Shown: piece after piece, positions 9,498 through 18,773 of the stretch | How the letters are laid out: every line of letters begins with the position of its first letter | Numbering within the stretch: the stretch's first letter is position 1 | NCBI RefSeq assembly: GCF_003788585.1 | Contig: NZ_AYKG01000021.1 | Coordinates: 1-48,457 of the forward strand | Direction: 5' to 3' | Origin: Salinisphaera japonica YTM-1 | GTDB taxonomy: Bacteria > Pseudomonadota > Gammaproteobacteria > Nevskiales > Salinisphaeraceae | Length of the DNA stretch: 48,457 nucleotides | The notes under the pieces: model-generated | What the model was told of the DNA's origin: nothing | Databases searched by the model: none | What the model saw: only the letters and a program-made list of their open reading frames with translations | Position numbers and translations under genes: made by a program

Positions 9498-10642
9498 AGC
9501 GTCTGTTGTCGGCTCGGTTGCCAAGTGTGGCCCCGGATATCTGGCTGCTCGGCACGCTCGTGTTGATCGCCACGCTCGGGCTGGTGATGGTCGGCTCGTC
9601 CTCGGTGGCGGTAGCCGATAAGCTGGCCGGCGATTCGCTGTATTTCTTCTATCGCCAGGCGGTCTACGGGGTCGTCGGGCTGGTGGCCGGCTTCATCGTG
9701 CTGCATGTGCCGATGCAGGCCTGGCAGCGCCATACCTTCACCATGCTCGGGCTGGGCCTGGCGCTGCTGGTGATCGTTCTGGTGCCGGGCATCGGGCATT
9801 CGGTCAACGGCGCCCAGCGCTGGATCGATCTCGGCCCGGTGGCTCTGCAGGCCTCGGAGCCGGCCCGGCTGTGCCTGATTCTTTATATCGCCGGCTATGC
9901 TACACGGCGCCAGACCGAGCTGGCCGCCAGCTGGGCGGGGCTGCTGCGCCCGATCGTCTTTCTGGTCGTGGCCTGTTTTCTCATGCTGCTCGAGCCGGAT
10001 TTCGGCGCCAGTGCGGTGCTGCTGGCCGTGGCCGGCATCATCCTGTTTCTGGCCGGGGCGCGATTGTTCAATCTGGTCGTGCTGGCCGGGCTGGGCGGGG
10101 CCAGCGTGGCCGCGCTCGTCATGTCGTCGCCGTATCGCATGCAGCGCTTGATCAGCTTTTCTGATCCGTGGGCCCATCCGTTTGCCAGCGGCTTTCAGCT
10201 GACCCAGTCGTTGATCGCCATCGGGCGGGGCCATGTCTTTGGCGTTGGCCTGGGCAACTCGGTCCAGAAGCTGTCCTATCTGCCGGAAACACACACCGAT
10301 TTCCTGTTTGCGATCTATGCCGAGGAGTTCGGGTTGATCGGCTCGCTCGTGCTGATCGCGCTGTTCTCGATCGTTGTCTGGCGGGGCTTTGTCATTGCCG
10401 GGCGTGCGATCGAACAGGGCCAGCTCTTTGGTGGTTTTCTGGCTTATGGCCTGTCGGCGTGGGTGGTTTTGCAGGGGTTCGTGAACATGGCCGTCAATAT
10501 GGGCCTGTTGCCCACCAAGGGGCTCACGCTGCCCTTGATGAGCTATGGCGGCTCGTCGCTGGTGATGATGTGCGCGCTGTGTGCGCTGTTGATACGCGTG
10601 AATCTGGAAAGCACGGCCGCCCAGCGCGAGGTGGCCCGATGA
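9494..10642 (+). CDS. ftsW: Septal peptidoglycan glycosyltransferase FtsW
   Basis: FtsW is the SEDS-family polymerase that works with FtsI to make septal glycan from lipid II. The 382-residue product is a multispanning membrane protein. SEDS signatures are present, including GHSVNGAQRWIDLGPVALQASEPA in the early extracytoplasmic region, FVNMAVNMGLLPTKGLTLP, and SYGGSSLV near the C-terminus. It is somewhat shorter than the E. coli protein, mainly at the termini. Overlaps with murD and murG (ATGA) place it inside the coupled block. Confidence 0.97.
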   Translation: MKRLLSARLPSVAPDIWLLGTLVLIATLGLVMVGSSSVAVADKLAGDSLYFFYRQAVYGVVGLVAGFIVLHVPMQAWQRHTFTMLGLGLALLVIVLVPGIGHSVNGAQRWIDLGPVALQASEPARLCLILYIAGYATRRQTELAASWAGLLRPIVFLVVACFLMLLEPDFGASAVLLAVAGIILFLAGARLFNLVVLAGLGGASVAALVMSSPYRMQRLISFSDPWAHPFASGFQLTQSLIAIGRGHVFGVGLGNSVQKLSYLPETHTDFLFAIYAEEFGLIGSLVLIALFSIVVWRGFVIAGRAIEQGQLFGGFLAYGLSAWVVLQGFVNMAVNMGLLPTKGLTLPLMSYGGSSLVMMCALCALLIRVNLESTAAQREVAR

Positions 10643-11733
10643 GTGGCGCCTACGCCGGCAAGCAGGTGTTGATGATGGCCGGCGGCACCGGCGGTCATGT
10701 CTTTCCGGCGCTCGCCGTGGCCGCAGCGCTCGCCGAGCAGGGGGCCACGGTCGCCTGGCTGGGTACGGCGGCCGGTATCGAGGCCCGGCTCGTGCCGGCG
10801 GCCGATATCCCGTTGCATACGATCGACGTGGCCGGGCTGCGTGGCAAGCGCCTGACCACGCTGCTCGCGGCGCCGCTTGCGATCACGCGGGCGCTTTTTC
10901 AGGCGCATGCCGTGGTCAAGCGTGTGAACCCCGATCTGGTGATCGGCATGGGCGGTTTTGCCTCCGGGCCGGGTGGCCTGATGGCACGGCTCGCCAACCG
11001 ACGTCTGGTGATTCACGAACAGAACGCCGCGGCCGGGCTGACCAATCGCCTGCTGGCGCGCGTCGCGCATGCCACGCTACAAGCGTTTCCCGATACGTTT
11101 GTTGCCGCGCGCGGGGCCACAACCGTGGGCAATCCGGTACGTGCGGATATTCTGGCGCTGGCCGCGCCCGAGCAACGACTCATGGCCCACGAGGGCCCGC
11201 TGCGGCTGTTGGTGCTGGGTGGCAGCGGCGGGGCGCTGGCTATCAACGAGCAGGTGCCCGAAGCCCTGGCCGAAATGCCACCCGAGCAACGGCCCACGGT
11301 CTGGCATCAGGCCGGGCGCACCCTGGCTGCCGCCGAGCGTGCTTATGAACAACACGGCGTGACGGCCCACGTCGAGGCTTTCATCGACGATATGGCCGCG
11401 GCCTATGACTGGGCCGATATGGTGGTCTGCCGGGCCGGGGCGTTGACCGTGGCCGAGCTGGCCGCGGCCGGGCTGGGCGCGCTGCTGATTCCGTTTCCTC
11501 ATGCCGTGGACGATCATCAAGCAGCCAATGCCCGTCATCTGGTCGATGCCGGGGCCGCCCTGATGGTGCGCCAGAACCAGCTGTCACCGGCGCGCCTGGC
11601 CGAGGCCCTGACCGGGCTGGGGCGTAATCGCGCCGAGCTGCTCGTGCGTGCCCAGGCCGCTCGACGCGTGGCCTGGCCGGACAGCACCGCCAAGATCGTG
11701 GCCGCCTGTACACAGCCCTGGAGCGCCTCATGA
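10639..11733 (+). CDS. murG: Lipid II synthase MurG
   Basis: MurG transfers GlcNAc from UDP-GlcNAc to lipid I at the inner face of the membrane, forming lipid II. It is a GT-B fold enzyme; the diagnostic Gly-rich loop [14 protein letters not shown] starts near residue 12, and [13 protein letters not shown] lies near residue 192 at the start of the C-terminal Rossmann domain. The frame stays open far upstream inside ftsW, but the ATG at 10639 overlaps the ftsW stop by ATGA, gives the normal 364 residues and puts the conserved loop at the right distance from the N-terminus. It ends with an ATGA overlap with murC. Confidence 0.97.
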   Translation: MSGAYAGKQVLMMAGGTGGHVFPALAVAAALAEQGATVAWLGTAAGIEARLVPAADIPLHTIDVAGLRGKRLTTLLAAPLAITRALFQAHAVVKRVNPDLVIGMGGFASGPGGLMARLANRRLVIHEQNAAAGLTNRLLARVAHATLQAFPDTFVAARGATTVGNPVRADILALAAPEQRLMAHEGPLRLLVLGGSGGALAINEQVPEALAEMPPEQRPTVWHQAGRTLAAAERAYEQHGVTAHVEAFIDDMAAAYDWADMVVCRAGALTVAELAAAGLGALLIPFPHAVDDHQAANARHLVDAGAALMVRQNQLSPARLAEALTGLGRNRAELLVRAQAARRVAWPDSTAKIVAACTQPWSAS

Positions 11734-13181
11734 TGGATGTTCAGAGCGCGGCCATGAGCCGTGCCGGTTTCGAGCCCTTGACGCATCGCCCGATGCGCCG
11801 GGTACGCAATGTGCACATGGTCGGTATTGGCGGCGTCGGTATGGCCGGCATCGCCCGCGTGCTGCTCAATCTTGGCTACACGGTCACCGGTTCGGATCAA
11901 AAAGACAGCGCCACGACGCGCTCGCTCGCCGAGATGGGGGCCACGATCTATGGCGGGCACGCCGCCGAGAACGTGGTGGATGCCGATGTGGTCGTCGTCT
12001 CGACCGCGGTGGCCGCGGACAACCCGGAAGTGGTGGTGGCCCACGAGCGGCTGGTGCCGGTGGTCCGCCGGGCCGAGATGCTGGCCGAGCTGATGCGGTT
12101 TCGCTACGGCATCGCCGTGGCCGGCACGCATGGCAAGACCACGACCACCAGCCTGACCGCCCAGTGCCTGGCCGACGGGGCGCTGGACCCGACCTTCATC
12201 GTGGGCGGCAAGGTGCTGGGGGCGGGCTCGAACGCGCGTCTGGGCGCCGGGCCGTATCTGGTGGCCGAGGCTGACGAATCCGATGCGTCGTTCTTGTTCC
12301 TGACGCCGATGATGGCGATCGTGACCAATATCGATGCCGATCATCTGGAGACCTATGGCGGGCAGTTCTCCAGGCTGACCGATACGTTTCTGGAGTTTCT
12401 GCATCACCTGCCGTTCTATGGCCTGGCGGTGCTGTGCGTGGATGATCCGGTCGTGCGCGAGCTGCTGCCCGAGGTGGGCCGGCCGATTCTGACCTATGGC
12501 ATCGACGAGGACGCCGACTTCCGCGCCACGGATCTATCGTTCGATGGCACGGGCAGCCACTTCACGCTGATCACCCGCGAGGCCGGCTCGCATCGCGTGC
12601 ATCTCAACCTGCCGGGTCGGCACAACGTACTCAACGCGCTGGCCGCGGCCGCCGTGGCCTACGAGCTGGGCGTGGACCTGGCCACCATCGGCGCGAGCCT
12701 GTCGGCGTTCGCCGGAATCGGTCGACGCTGCGAGGTGCTGGGCGATCTGCGTTTTGGCACGTCAAGCGCGCTGCTGGTTGATGACTATGGCCATCATCCG
12801 CGCGAGCTGGCCAGCACCATCGCGGCTGCGCGACAGGCCTGGCCCGATCGGCGCCTGGTCGTGGTCTTCCAGCCGCATCGCTATACCCGCACCCGCGATC
12901 TGTTCGAGGACTTCTGTGAGGTGCTGGCGGATCTGGATGTGCTGGTGCTGTGCGAGGTCTACGGCGCGGGCGAGGCCGTGATCACCGGTGCCGATGGCCG
13001 GGCGCTGGCTCGGGCCGTACGGGCACGCGGGCGCGTGGACCCGGTGTTTGTCGATGACGTCGACAAGCTTGACGACACCCTGGCCGCGCTCGTCGGCGAG
13101 CACGATCTGGTGCTCACGCTGGGCGCGGGGAATATCGGCGCGGCCGCACAGGCGCTGGTCGCCGCGCGAGGCATCTCATGA
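11730..13181 (+). CDS. murC: UDP-MurNAc:L-alanine ligase MurC
   Basis: MurC adds L-alanine to UDP-MurNAc, the first step of stem peptide synthesis. The product (483 residues, normal) has the N-terminal motif [18 protein letters not shown] near residue 28, the ATP loop [12 protein letters not shown] near residue 130, ADESDASFL near residue 188 and [10 protein letters not shown] near residue 350. In many gammaproteobacteria murC is followed by murB and/or ddlB and then ftsQ. Here only a 25-codon frame lies between murC and ftsQ. Confidence 0.97.
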   Translation: MMDVQSAAMSRAGFEPLTHRPMRRVRNVHMVGIGGVGMAGIARVLLNLGYTVTGSDQKDSATTRSLAEMGATIYGGHAAENVVDADVVVVSTAVAADNPEVVVAHERLVPVVRRAEMLAELMRFRYGIAVAGTHGKTTTTSLTAQCLADGALDPTFIVGGKVLGAGSNARLGAGPYLVAEADESDASFLFLTPMMAIVTNIDADHLETYGGQFSRLTDTFLEFLHHLPFYGLAVLCVDDPVVRELLPEVGRPILTYGIDEDADFRATDLSFDGTGSHFTLITREAGSHRVHLNLPGRHNVLNALAAAAVAYELGVDLATIGASLSAFAGIGRRCEVLGDLRFGTSSALLVDDYGHHPRELASTIAAARQAWPDRRLVVVFQPHRYTRTRDLFEDFCEVLADLDVLVLCEVYGAGEAVITGADGRALARAVRARGRVDPVFVDDVDKLDDTLAALVGEHDLVLTLGAGNIGAAAQALVAARGIS

Positions 13182-13255
13182 AGATTGGCGTTTTTTTCGA
13201 TGATGGGGCCTGCGGTGTGCCGGTTGGGCATCGCAGCCCGGGAGAGCAGGCATGA
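13178..13255 (+). CDS. 25-codon mini-ORF in the ddlB position
   Basis: A 25-residue frame ([10 protein letters not shown] at the start, HRSPGEQA at the end) begins with an ATG overlapping the murC stop by ATGA and ends with a TGA overlapping the ftsQ start by ATGA. It thus has the same coupling geometry as the intact genes around it. The opening M-K-I-G-V-hydrophobic resembles the first beta-strand of D-Ala-D-Ala ligases, which usually occupy this slot. One reading is a ddlB gene reduced by a large internal in-frame deletion that kept its start and end. Alternatively it may just be a bridge passing ribosomes from murC to ftsQ. There is no homology proof; the frame is too short. Confidence 0.4.
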   Translation: MKIGVFFDDGACGVPVGHRSPGEQA

Positions 13256-13989
13256 AAGGGCTCAAATTACGTGGTCTGCGTGACGTCACGCTGGGCGCTG
13301 TCTTGTTGTTCGGCGTGGCCGCCTGCACGTGGCAGGGGCTCAAACCCGATGGTGACGACGCGCGCACGCTGTATCTCAGCGGCCATTCCGATCATGTCTC
13401 CGATGCCGAGCTGGCACGCCTGGCCGGGCCTTATCTCAAGGCCTCGTATTTCGATATCGATCTGGCCGGTCTGCACGAGCGTCTGGCCGATCAGCCCTGG
13501 CTGACCGATATCCAGGTTTCGCGCCGGTTCCCCAGCGGCATCGAAGTACACGTCGCGGATCGAAAACCGGTCGCGTACTGGGGCCAGGAGCAGTTGCTCG
13601 ACGCCAACGGACAGGTGTTCACCCCGGCCAAACGGCCCAAGGGGTTGATCAGCCTGAACGGCCCGGAAACAGACGCGGCAAAAGTCTATGCACAATACCG
13701 CGCACTATCCGGTATCCTCGCCGATCAGAGGGCGGATCTTGTGTCTTTGACACTGGATGCGAGCGGCGACTGGCAGGCTCGCTTGAATAACGGGCTGGAA
13801 CTGCGACTCGGGCGGGCGCACCTGGCACAACGTATGCAGCGTTTTGTTCGGTTTGCATTGAACCGCTCGGCCGCTGAAGACGCGTTGGCCAGTGCGGCTT
13901 ATGTGGATCTGCGATACAGCGACGGGTTTGCCGTGGGCGGCACGCGAACGGTCACGGCGTCAACGCCCGGTCAGGAGAATACAGGATGA
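13252..13989 (+). CDS. ftsQ: Cell division protein FtsQ
   Basis: FtsQ is the bitopic scaffold of the FtsQLB complex. A basic cytoplasmic N-terminus precedes a hydrophobic segment at about residues 12-26, a POTRA-type domain (roughly 40-110, including LYLSGHSDHVSDAELA and DIQVSRRFPSGIEVHVADRKPVAYW) and the FtsQ beta domain with LNNGLELRLG and YVDLRYSDGFAV. The 245-residue length is near normal. The membrane segment contains VAAC ending at Cys25, a pattern that would satisfy a lipobox; this is unusual for FtsQ and may be chance. Start and stop overlap neighbours (mini-ORF and ftsA) by ATGA. Confidence 0.94.
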   Translation: MKGLKLRGLRDVTLGAVLLFGVAACTWQGLKPDGDDARTLYLSGHSDHVSDAELARLAGPYLKASYFDIDLAGLHERLADQPWLTDIQVSRRFPSGIEVHVADRKPVAYWGQEQLLDANGQVFTPAKRPKGLISLNGPETDAAKVYAQYRALSGILADQRADLVSLTLDASGDWQARLNNGLELRLGRAHLAQRMQRFVRFALNRSAAEDALASAAYVDLRYSDGFAVGGTRTVTASTPGQENTG

Positions 13990-15221
13990 GCAAACGGCCG
14001 GAGAAGAATCTCATCGTTGGCCTGGATATCGGCACCTCGAAGGTGGCCTGTATCGTGGCAGAGGCCAACGACGGCCAGCTCGAGATCATCGGCCTGGGGA
14101 GTGCCCCGTCCAAGGGCATGAAAAAAGGCATGGTGGTCAATATCGAGTCGACCACGGATTCGATCCGTCGGGCGGTCGAGGAGGCCGAGCTCATGGCCGG
14201 CTGCCGGATTCAGGCCGTGCATTGCGGTATCTCCGGTGCCCATGTTCGCTCGCTCAACTCGCACGGCATCGTGGCCGTGCGAAACAAAGAAGTCACCGAA
14301 TCGGATATCGAGCGTGTGATCGATGCTGCCTGCGCGGTGGCCATCCCGGCTGACCAGAAGATTCTTCATGTGCTTCCGCAGGAATTCGCCGTCGACGATA
14401 ACGAAGGTATCCAGGAGCCGGTCGGCATGTCCGGCGTGCGCTTGGAAGCCAAGGTGCATATCGTCACCGGGGCCGTAACCTCGGCGCACAATATCCAGAA
14501 ATGCGTGGCGCGCTGCGGTCTGGAGGTCACCAAACTGTCGCTTGAACAGCTGGCCTCGTCGTATGCCGTGCTCACCGATGACGAAAAGGACCTGGGCGTG
14601 GCCCTGGTCGATATTGGCGGCGGCACCTCGGATATCGCCGTCTTCGTGAACGGCTCGATTCGTCATACCGCAGTCATTCCGATTGCCGGTGACCAGGTCA
14701 CCAACGATATCGCGGTGGCCCTGCGCACGCCGACCCAGCACGCCGAGCAGATCAAGATTCGCTATGGCTGTGCGCTGCCCGAGCAGATCGTCGAGGACGA
14801 CGCCATCGAGGTGCCATCGGTAGGCGAGCGTCCGCCGCGGCGGCTGTCGCGCTATACGCTGTCCGAGGTCATCAAACCGCGCTATGAAGAGCTGTTCATG
14901 CTCATTCATAAAGAGTTGGTACGGTCAGGGTTTGAAGACCTGCTGGCCGGCGGCGTGGTGCTGACCGGCGGCTCGGCCAAGATGGAGGGGCTGACCGAGC
15001 TGGCCGAGGAAGTCTTTCATATGTCGGTACGCCTGGGTACGCCGCAGCGGATCCGCGGATTGTCCGACGTGGTGCGAAACCCGATTCATGCCACCGGCGT
15101 GGGGTTGCTCGAGTTCGGCAATCGCACTCAGCCACGGGGTGGGCTCGAGGCCGGCCAGGGCGAGGCGACCTTCGCCCAGGTCTGGGAACGTATGAAAGCG
15201 TGGTTCAAGGGTAATTTCTAA
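13986..15221 (+). CDS. ftsA: Cell division protein FtsA
   Basis: FtsA is the actin-like ATPase that tethers FtsZ filaments to the inner membrane and recruits later division proteins. Actin-fold motifs are present: phosphate 1 loop VGLDIGTSKVACIV near residues 11-24, the SHS2 (1C) domain region with VHCGISGAHVRSLNS, phosphate 2 loop LVDIGGGTSDIAVF near residue 206, and adenosine motif GVVLTGGSAKMEGL near residue 321. The C-terminus ends in WERMKAWFKGNF, a typical amphipathic membrane-targeting helix. The length of 411 residues is normal. A gap of 113 bases separates it from ftsZ. Confidence 0.97.
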   Translation: MSKRPEKNLIVGLDIGTSKVACIVAEANDGQLEIIGLGSAPSKGMKKGMVVNIESTTDSIRRAVEEAELMAGCRIQAVHCGISGAHVRSLNSHGIVAVRNKEVTESDIERVIDAACAVAIPADQKILHVLPQEFAVDDNEGIQEPVGMSGVRLEAKVHIVTGAVTSAHNIQKCVARCGLEVTKLSLEQLASSYAVLTDDEKDLGVALVDIGGGTSDIAVFVNGSIRHTAVIPIAGDQVTNDIAVALRTPTQHAEQIKIRYGCALPEQIVEDDAIEVPSVGERPPRRLSRYTLSEVIKPRYEELFMLIHKELVRSGFEDLLAGGVVLTGGSAKMEGLTELAEEVFHMSVRLGTPQRIRGLSDVVRNPIHATGVGLLEFGNRTQPRGGLEAGQGEATFAQVWERMKAWFKGNF

Positions 15222-15334
15222 AACACAGCGTTCGCCGCGAGCGTTGCAAGTCATACGATCGAAAAGACAGCCAGGGCACGAGGCTAGATGTTTTCCCGCA
15301 GAGGAAAAGCACGGCAAGCAACATGAGGTGCAAC

Positions 15335-16486
15335 ATGCCAGAAGTATTCGAGTTTGCTGATCAACACAACGCCCAAGCGGTGATCAAGGTCATTGGCGTC
15401 GGTGGTGGCGGTGGCAACACCGTCAACCAGATGGTGGCCGGCGGTATCCGGGGTGTGGATTTCATCTGTGCCAACACCGATGCACAGCACCTCGAGCGCT
15501 GCAACGCCGATGTGCTCGTGCAGATGGGCAATAACGTCACGCGTGGTCTGGGTGCAGGTGCCGACCCGTCGGTTGGGCGTCAGGCCGCTGAAGAGGATCG
15601 TGAGCGGATTCGTGAATCGATCGAAGGCGCGGACATGTTGTTCATCACCGCCGGCATGGGCGGTGGCACCGGCACGGGTGCCGCACCGGTGGTCGCCGAG
15701 ATTGCCCGAGAAATGGGTATTCTCACGCTGGCCGTAGTGACCAAGCCGTTTCCGTTCGAGCGCGGCAAGCGCATGGAAGTGGCGCAGAAGGGTATTGATG
15801 AGCTGGGTCAGTTCGTGGACTCGCTGATTGTCATCCCGAACGAGAAGTTGCTGACCGCACTTGGCAAGTCGATCACGCTGAAAAACGCTTTCCAGGCCGC
15901 CAACAACGTGTTGCACAACGCCGTGCAGGGCATTTCCGATCTGATCACCCGGCCCGGCATGATGAACGTCGACTTTGCGGACGTGAAACGTGTCATGGGC
16001 GTTCAGGGTATGGCCATGATGGGCCGGGCCACCGCCAAGGGCGAGGATCGTGCCCGCGAGGCCGCTGAAGCCGCGCTGGCCAGCCCGCTGCTCGACGACT
16101 TGTCGCTACACGGCGCGCAGGGCCTGCTCGTTAACGTTACCGGCGACGAGAATCTGGGAATTCACGAGTTCCAGATTGTCAACGAAGTCGTGGCCGAGAT
16201 GGCCGGAGACAACGCCGAGGTCATTGTCGGTATGGCCGAGGATGCCGATTGCGGCGATGAAATCACGGTCACGGTCGTGGCCACGGGCTTGGGCGGTCAT
16301 CAGGCCACGCCCGAGCGCGATGTACGTCGCCCGGTCAAGCGCGATGCGGCCGGCCAGATGCGCTACGAGGATCTGGATCGCCCGACCGTCATTCGCCAGT
16401 CGCCGCGTAATCAGCAGAACGACAGCGCCGCGGTGGACATGGATTACTTCGACGTGCCGGCATTCCTGCGTAATCAAGCGGACTGA
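15335..16486 (+). CDS. ftsZ: Cell division GTPase FtsZ
   Basis: FtsZ is the tubulin-like GTPase that forms the Z ring. The product has [16 protein letters not shown] near residue 17, the tubulin signature [10 protein letters not shown] near residue 109, the T7 loop region [10 protein letters not shown], and a C-terminal conserved peptide [12 protein letters not shown], the docking site for FtsA, ZipA and ZapD (zapD is also in this window). I chose ATG 15335 (383 residues) because GAGG at 15325-15328 is well placed and the start fits the family; the in-frame ATG at 15323 lacks a close ribosome site. A 10-bp stem-loop follows the gene. Confidence 0.97.
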   Translation: MPEVFEFADQHNAQAVIKVIGVGGGGGNTVNQMVAGGIRGVDFICANTDAQHLERCNADVLVQMGNNVTRGLGAGADPSVGRQAAEEDRERIRESIEGADMLFITAGMGGGTGTGAAPVVAEIAREMGILTLAVVTKPFPFERGKRMEVAQKGIDELGQFVDSLIVIPNEKLLTALGKSITLKNAFQAANNVLHNAVQGISDLITRPGMMNVDFADVKRVMGVQGMAMMGRATAKGEDRAREAAEAALASPLLDDLSLHGAQGLLVNVTGDENLGIHEFQIVNEVVAEMAGDNAEVIVGMAEDADCGDEITVTVVATGLGGHQATPERDVRRPVKRDAAGQMRYEDLDRPTVIRQSPRNQQNDSAAVDMDYFDVPAFLRNQAD

Positions 16487-16502
16487 ACCGCTAGAACACG
16501 TG

Positions 16503-16528
16503 GCCGCCACTGGGCGATCAGTGGCGGC
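16503..16528. terminator. Stem-loop after ftsZ
   Basis: A perfect 10-bp inverted repeat (16503-16512 with 16519-16528) with a 6-base loop lies 17 bases after the ftsZ stop. No run of T follows, so it may be a weak or factor-dependent terminator or an mRNA 3'-end stabiliser that separates ftsZ from lpxC. Confidence 0.5.
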
Positions 16529-16597
16529 GTCGTTGGGGGAGGCGACGAATGCCGAATAGAACTCGTACTTCCAGCCGTGATATCGTGGCGGGTTTTA

Positions 16598-16660
16598 TTG
16601 ACGGCGTTACAACACCGTTAAAATTAAGTCAAAGTTAAGACTGGTTGGCTAAACTATAGT
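16598..16660 (+). promoter_or_regulatory. Candidate promoter region of lpxC
   Basis: The 318-base gap between ftsZ and lpxC contains an AT-rich island unlike the GC-rich surroundings. It offers TTGACG (16598-16603) followed at 15 bases by TAAAAT (16619-16624), and a second -10-like TATAGT (16655-16660) with only a poor -35. lpxC therefore probably has its own promoter in addition to any read-through from ftsZ. I cannot choose between the two -10 candidates. Confidence 0.45.
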
Positions 16661-16804
16661 CTGTCTTGATGACAGGATGATGACGCGTGCCGCGGACTCG
16701 TCCAGTTGATGACCCGAGATTTTGATCAGTCAGTGATCAAAGAATGACCGATAAAAATGACTAGGGAAGAAGGCCGTCTATGGATGGCCAGGGAAACTCG
16801 ACTC

Positions 16805-17725
16805 ATGCTACGACAGCGCACGCTCAAAAATTCAATTCGCGCCAGCGGCGTCGGCCTGCATACCGGTAAGAAGGTCTATATGACGCTTCGCCCGGCACAG
16901 GCTGGCAGTGGCATCGTATTCCGTCGCACCGATTTGAGCCCGATGGTGGATATTCGCGCCACGGCCGATCGGGTCGGAGATACCACGCTGGCGACAACGC
17001 TGGTACAGGATGGCGTGCACGTCAAGACCGTGGAGCATCTCATGTCGGCTCTCGCAGGGCTGGGCATCGACAACGCGGTCGTCGAGCTCTCCTGTGACGA
17101 ATTGCCGATCATGGACGGCAGTGCCGGGCCGTTCGTGTTTTTGCTGCAATCCGCCGGCATACAGGAGCTGGATGCCGCCAAGCGCTTCATGCGTATCCGT
17201 AAGTCGGTGGAAGTGCGTGACGGAGATAAATGGGCCCGCTTCGACCCGTTCGATGGCTTCAAGGTCAATTTTTCGATTGAGTTCGATCATCCGGCGTTTT
17301 CGAAGGAAACGCAGTCAGCCACGGTTGACTTCTCGACGACGTCGTTCGTGCGAGAGGTCAGCCGGGCACGGACATTTGGTTTCATGCGTGATATCGAGTA
17401 TATGCGCCAGAACGATCTGGCCCGCGGTGGCTCGATGGACAACGCCGTGGTGCTTGACGACTATCGCGTGCTCAACGCCGACGGCCTGCGTTACGACAAC
17501 GAGTTCGTCAGGCACAAGATTCTCGATGCGATCGGCGATCTGTATCTGACCGGCCGGGGCATGATCGGGAGCTACTCCGGGTTCAAATCGGGCCACGCCC
17601 TCAACAACAAGCTGGTTCGGGCGCTGCTCGATAATCCCAAGGCCTGGGAAGAGATCACCTTCGATGCGCCCGAGGCGTTGCCGATCTCTTATATCAATGC
17701 CCAGCCGGTGACCGTGGCGGCTTAG
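16805..17725 (+). CDS. lpxC: UDP-3-O-acyl-GlcNAc deacetylase LpxC
   Basis: LpxC is the Zn-dependent deacetylase that commits UDP-3-O-acyl-GlcNAc to lipid A synthesis. The product has the N-terminal motif [17 protein letters not shown] near residue 16, the zinc motif VEHLMSAL near residue 77, [15 protein letters not shown] near residue 101, and the second zinc site [12 protein letters not shown] near residue 237, followed by the catalytic [13 protein letters not shown] chose ATG 16805 (306 residues) because it aligns with the usual MLKQRTLK-type N-terminus; in-frame ATGs at 16757 and 16784 would add up to 16 residues. The next gene block converges on it and holds sphingolipid genes. Confidence 0.96.
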   Translation: MLRQRTLKNSIRASGVGLHTGKKVYMTLRPAQAGSGIVFRRTDLSPMVDIRATADRVGDTTLATTLVQDGVHVKTVEHLMSALAGLGIDNAVVELSCDELPIMDGSAGPFVFLLQSAGIQELDAAKRFMRIRKSVEVRDGDKWARFDPFDGFKVNFSIEFDHPAFSKETQSATVDFSTTSFVREVSRARTFGFMRDIEYMRQNDLARGGSMDNAVVLDDYRVLNADGLRYDNEFVRHKILDAIGDLYLTGRGMIGSYSGFKSGHALNNKLVRALLDNPKAWEEITFDAPEALPISYINAQPVTVAA

Positions 17726-17759
17726 ACGAGTCCGGCGCGTCATCAACGCGGTGTGAATG

Positions 17760-17783
17760 AGCCGGCCCGAGCGCCGGCTTTTT
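17760..17783 (+). terminator. Intrinsic terminator after lpxC
   Basis: The stem AGCCGGC (17760-17766) pairs with GCCGGCT (17773-17779) and runs directly into five T bases. This is a classic rho-independent terminator 35 bases past the lpxC stop. It lies between convergent genes, since the leftward operon ends at 17796. Confidence 0.85.
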
Positions 17784-17795
17784 CGTGTTCGGGGG

Positions 17796-18773
17796 TTACT
17801 TCAAAACCCCTTGTCGATAAAGCCGCCAGAGCACGGGCCAGCCGTAAATCAGCGGATGACGGCGCAGGCGCGGGGTGACTTCGATCGTGACGCCGGTATG
17901 GCGCGCCAGTTTGTCGGCGCCGTAATCCACCGCGTCACCAAATGTGAAACAGGCTTTCGATAAACGCGCGACCGATAGTAAACGCCCGATCGGACGGCGC
18001 GCCGACCAGAGCCGTCGTGCCTGGCGTCGTCGGGCCGCCGATGCCTGCCAACGCATCAGGCCGCGATCATCGATGTGCACGGCGAGATCGAGTAAATCGA
18101 TCGCATCGCGGGCACGTCGAGCATATTCAGCGCTGTATTGGGCCGTGATGCGCGTGGTGCGCTCATCGGTCTCGGCTCGAAGCTCGCCACCATAGCTCAG
18201 CGCCAGGCAGCGCGCGAAAACCTCGGCCGGCGCCAGCGGGGCATGCAGTACCGGCAGGCTCTCCTCGAGCAGCGTGACGACCGCCTGGCCACAGTGCATG
18301 CGCAGGCGCTCGTGAATGACGGTATCACGGGCATGGACGATGGCCACCGGCTGTGCCAGGCGGCCCCAGAGCCCGGAGGTCAACGCATCGCGACAGCCAT
18401 AGGCCAGCTCGGCTTCGCTGATGACCGCGTACTTGCAGCGCAGCCGCGACGGCTTGTCGGCGCCGGTATTGGGGGCGGCGTCGGCGGCCTCCAGGTAATA
18501 CACGTTGGGCGGGACAAGACGATTGGCGGCCGCGCTCAGCCGGCTATCGTGGGCCCGGCGATAGTCGTCGACGACGACATAGAAATCCACGAGGCCCTCG
18601 CGGATATCGCCACTGCGCAGGCAGCTGCCATAGAAGATCACCCCGAGGACGCTGGCGCCGTGGCGTGTCTTGATGGCCGTGAGAAACGGCGCCAGTGCCT
18701 CGGCGTTGTCGAATCGACAGGGCCCGGCCAGTGCGGCCAGTCGCGCGCTCTTGAAGGCCACGTTTTCGTTCAT
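17796..18773 (-). CDS. TAM41-like lipid-phosphate cytidylyltransferase candidate
   Basis: The product (325 residues) has a nucleotidyltransferase-fold core: FYGSCLRSGD near residue 47 followed by GLVDFYVVVDDY near residue 60, with the acidic residues expected for Mg-NTP binding. Further on, PPNVYYLEA and LRCKYAVIS plus GLWGRLAQPVAIV resemble the mitochondrial CDP-diacylglycerol synthase TAM41/Mmp37 (its KYGVIS and GRLQKPV blocks). TAM41 makes CDP-diacylglycerol from phosphatidic acid and CTP. Here the gene is last in an operon with a lipid kinase, coupled to it by TGATG, so its substrate may be a phosphorylated sphingolipid. The family call is by eye; the substrate is inference. A GTG at 18776 is an alternative start. 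Confidence 0.6.
   Translation of the reverse strand: MNENVAFKSARLAALAGPCRFDNAEALAPFLTAIKTRHGASVLGVIFYGSCLRSGDIREGLVDFYVVVDDYRRAHDSRLSAAANRLVPPNVYYLEAADAAPNTGADKPSRLRCKYAVISEAELAYGCRDALTSGLWGRLAQPVAIVHARDTVIHERLRMHCGQAVVTLLEESLPVLHAPLAPAEVFARCLALSYGGELRAETDERTTRITAQYSAEYARRARDAIDLLDLAVHIDDRGLMRWQASAARRRQARRLWSARRPIGRLLSVARLSKACFTFGDAVDYGADKLARHTGVTIEVTPRLRRHPLIYGWPVLWRLYRQGVLK

Noticed and set aside
10168-10638. Upstream extension of the murG frame into ftsW
   Set aside because: The conserved MurG N-terminus starts at 10639 with an ATGA overlap; the extension is a shadow of ftsW.
14366-14909. Antisense open frames inside ftsA and many other genes
   Set aside because: High GC content produces long stop-free antisense frames; none has a ribosome site or recognisable domain.
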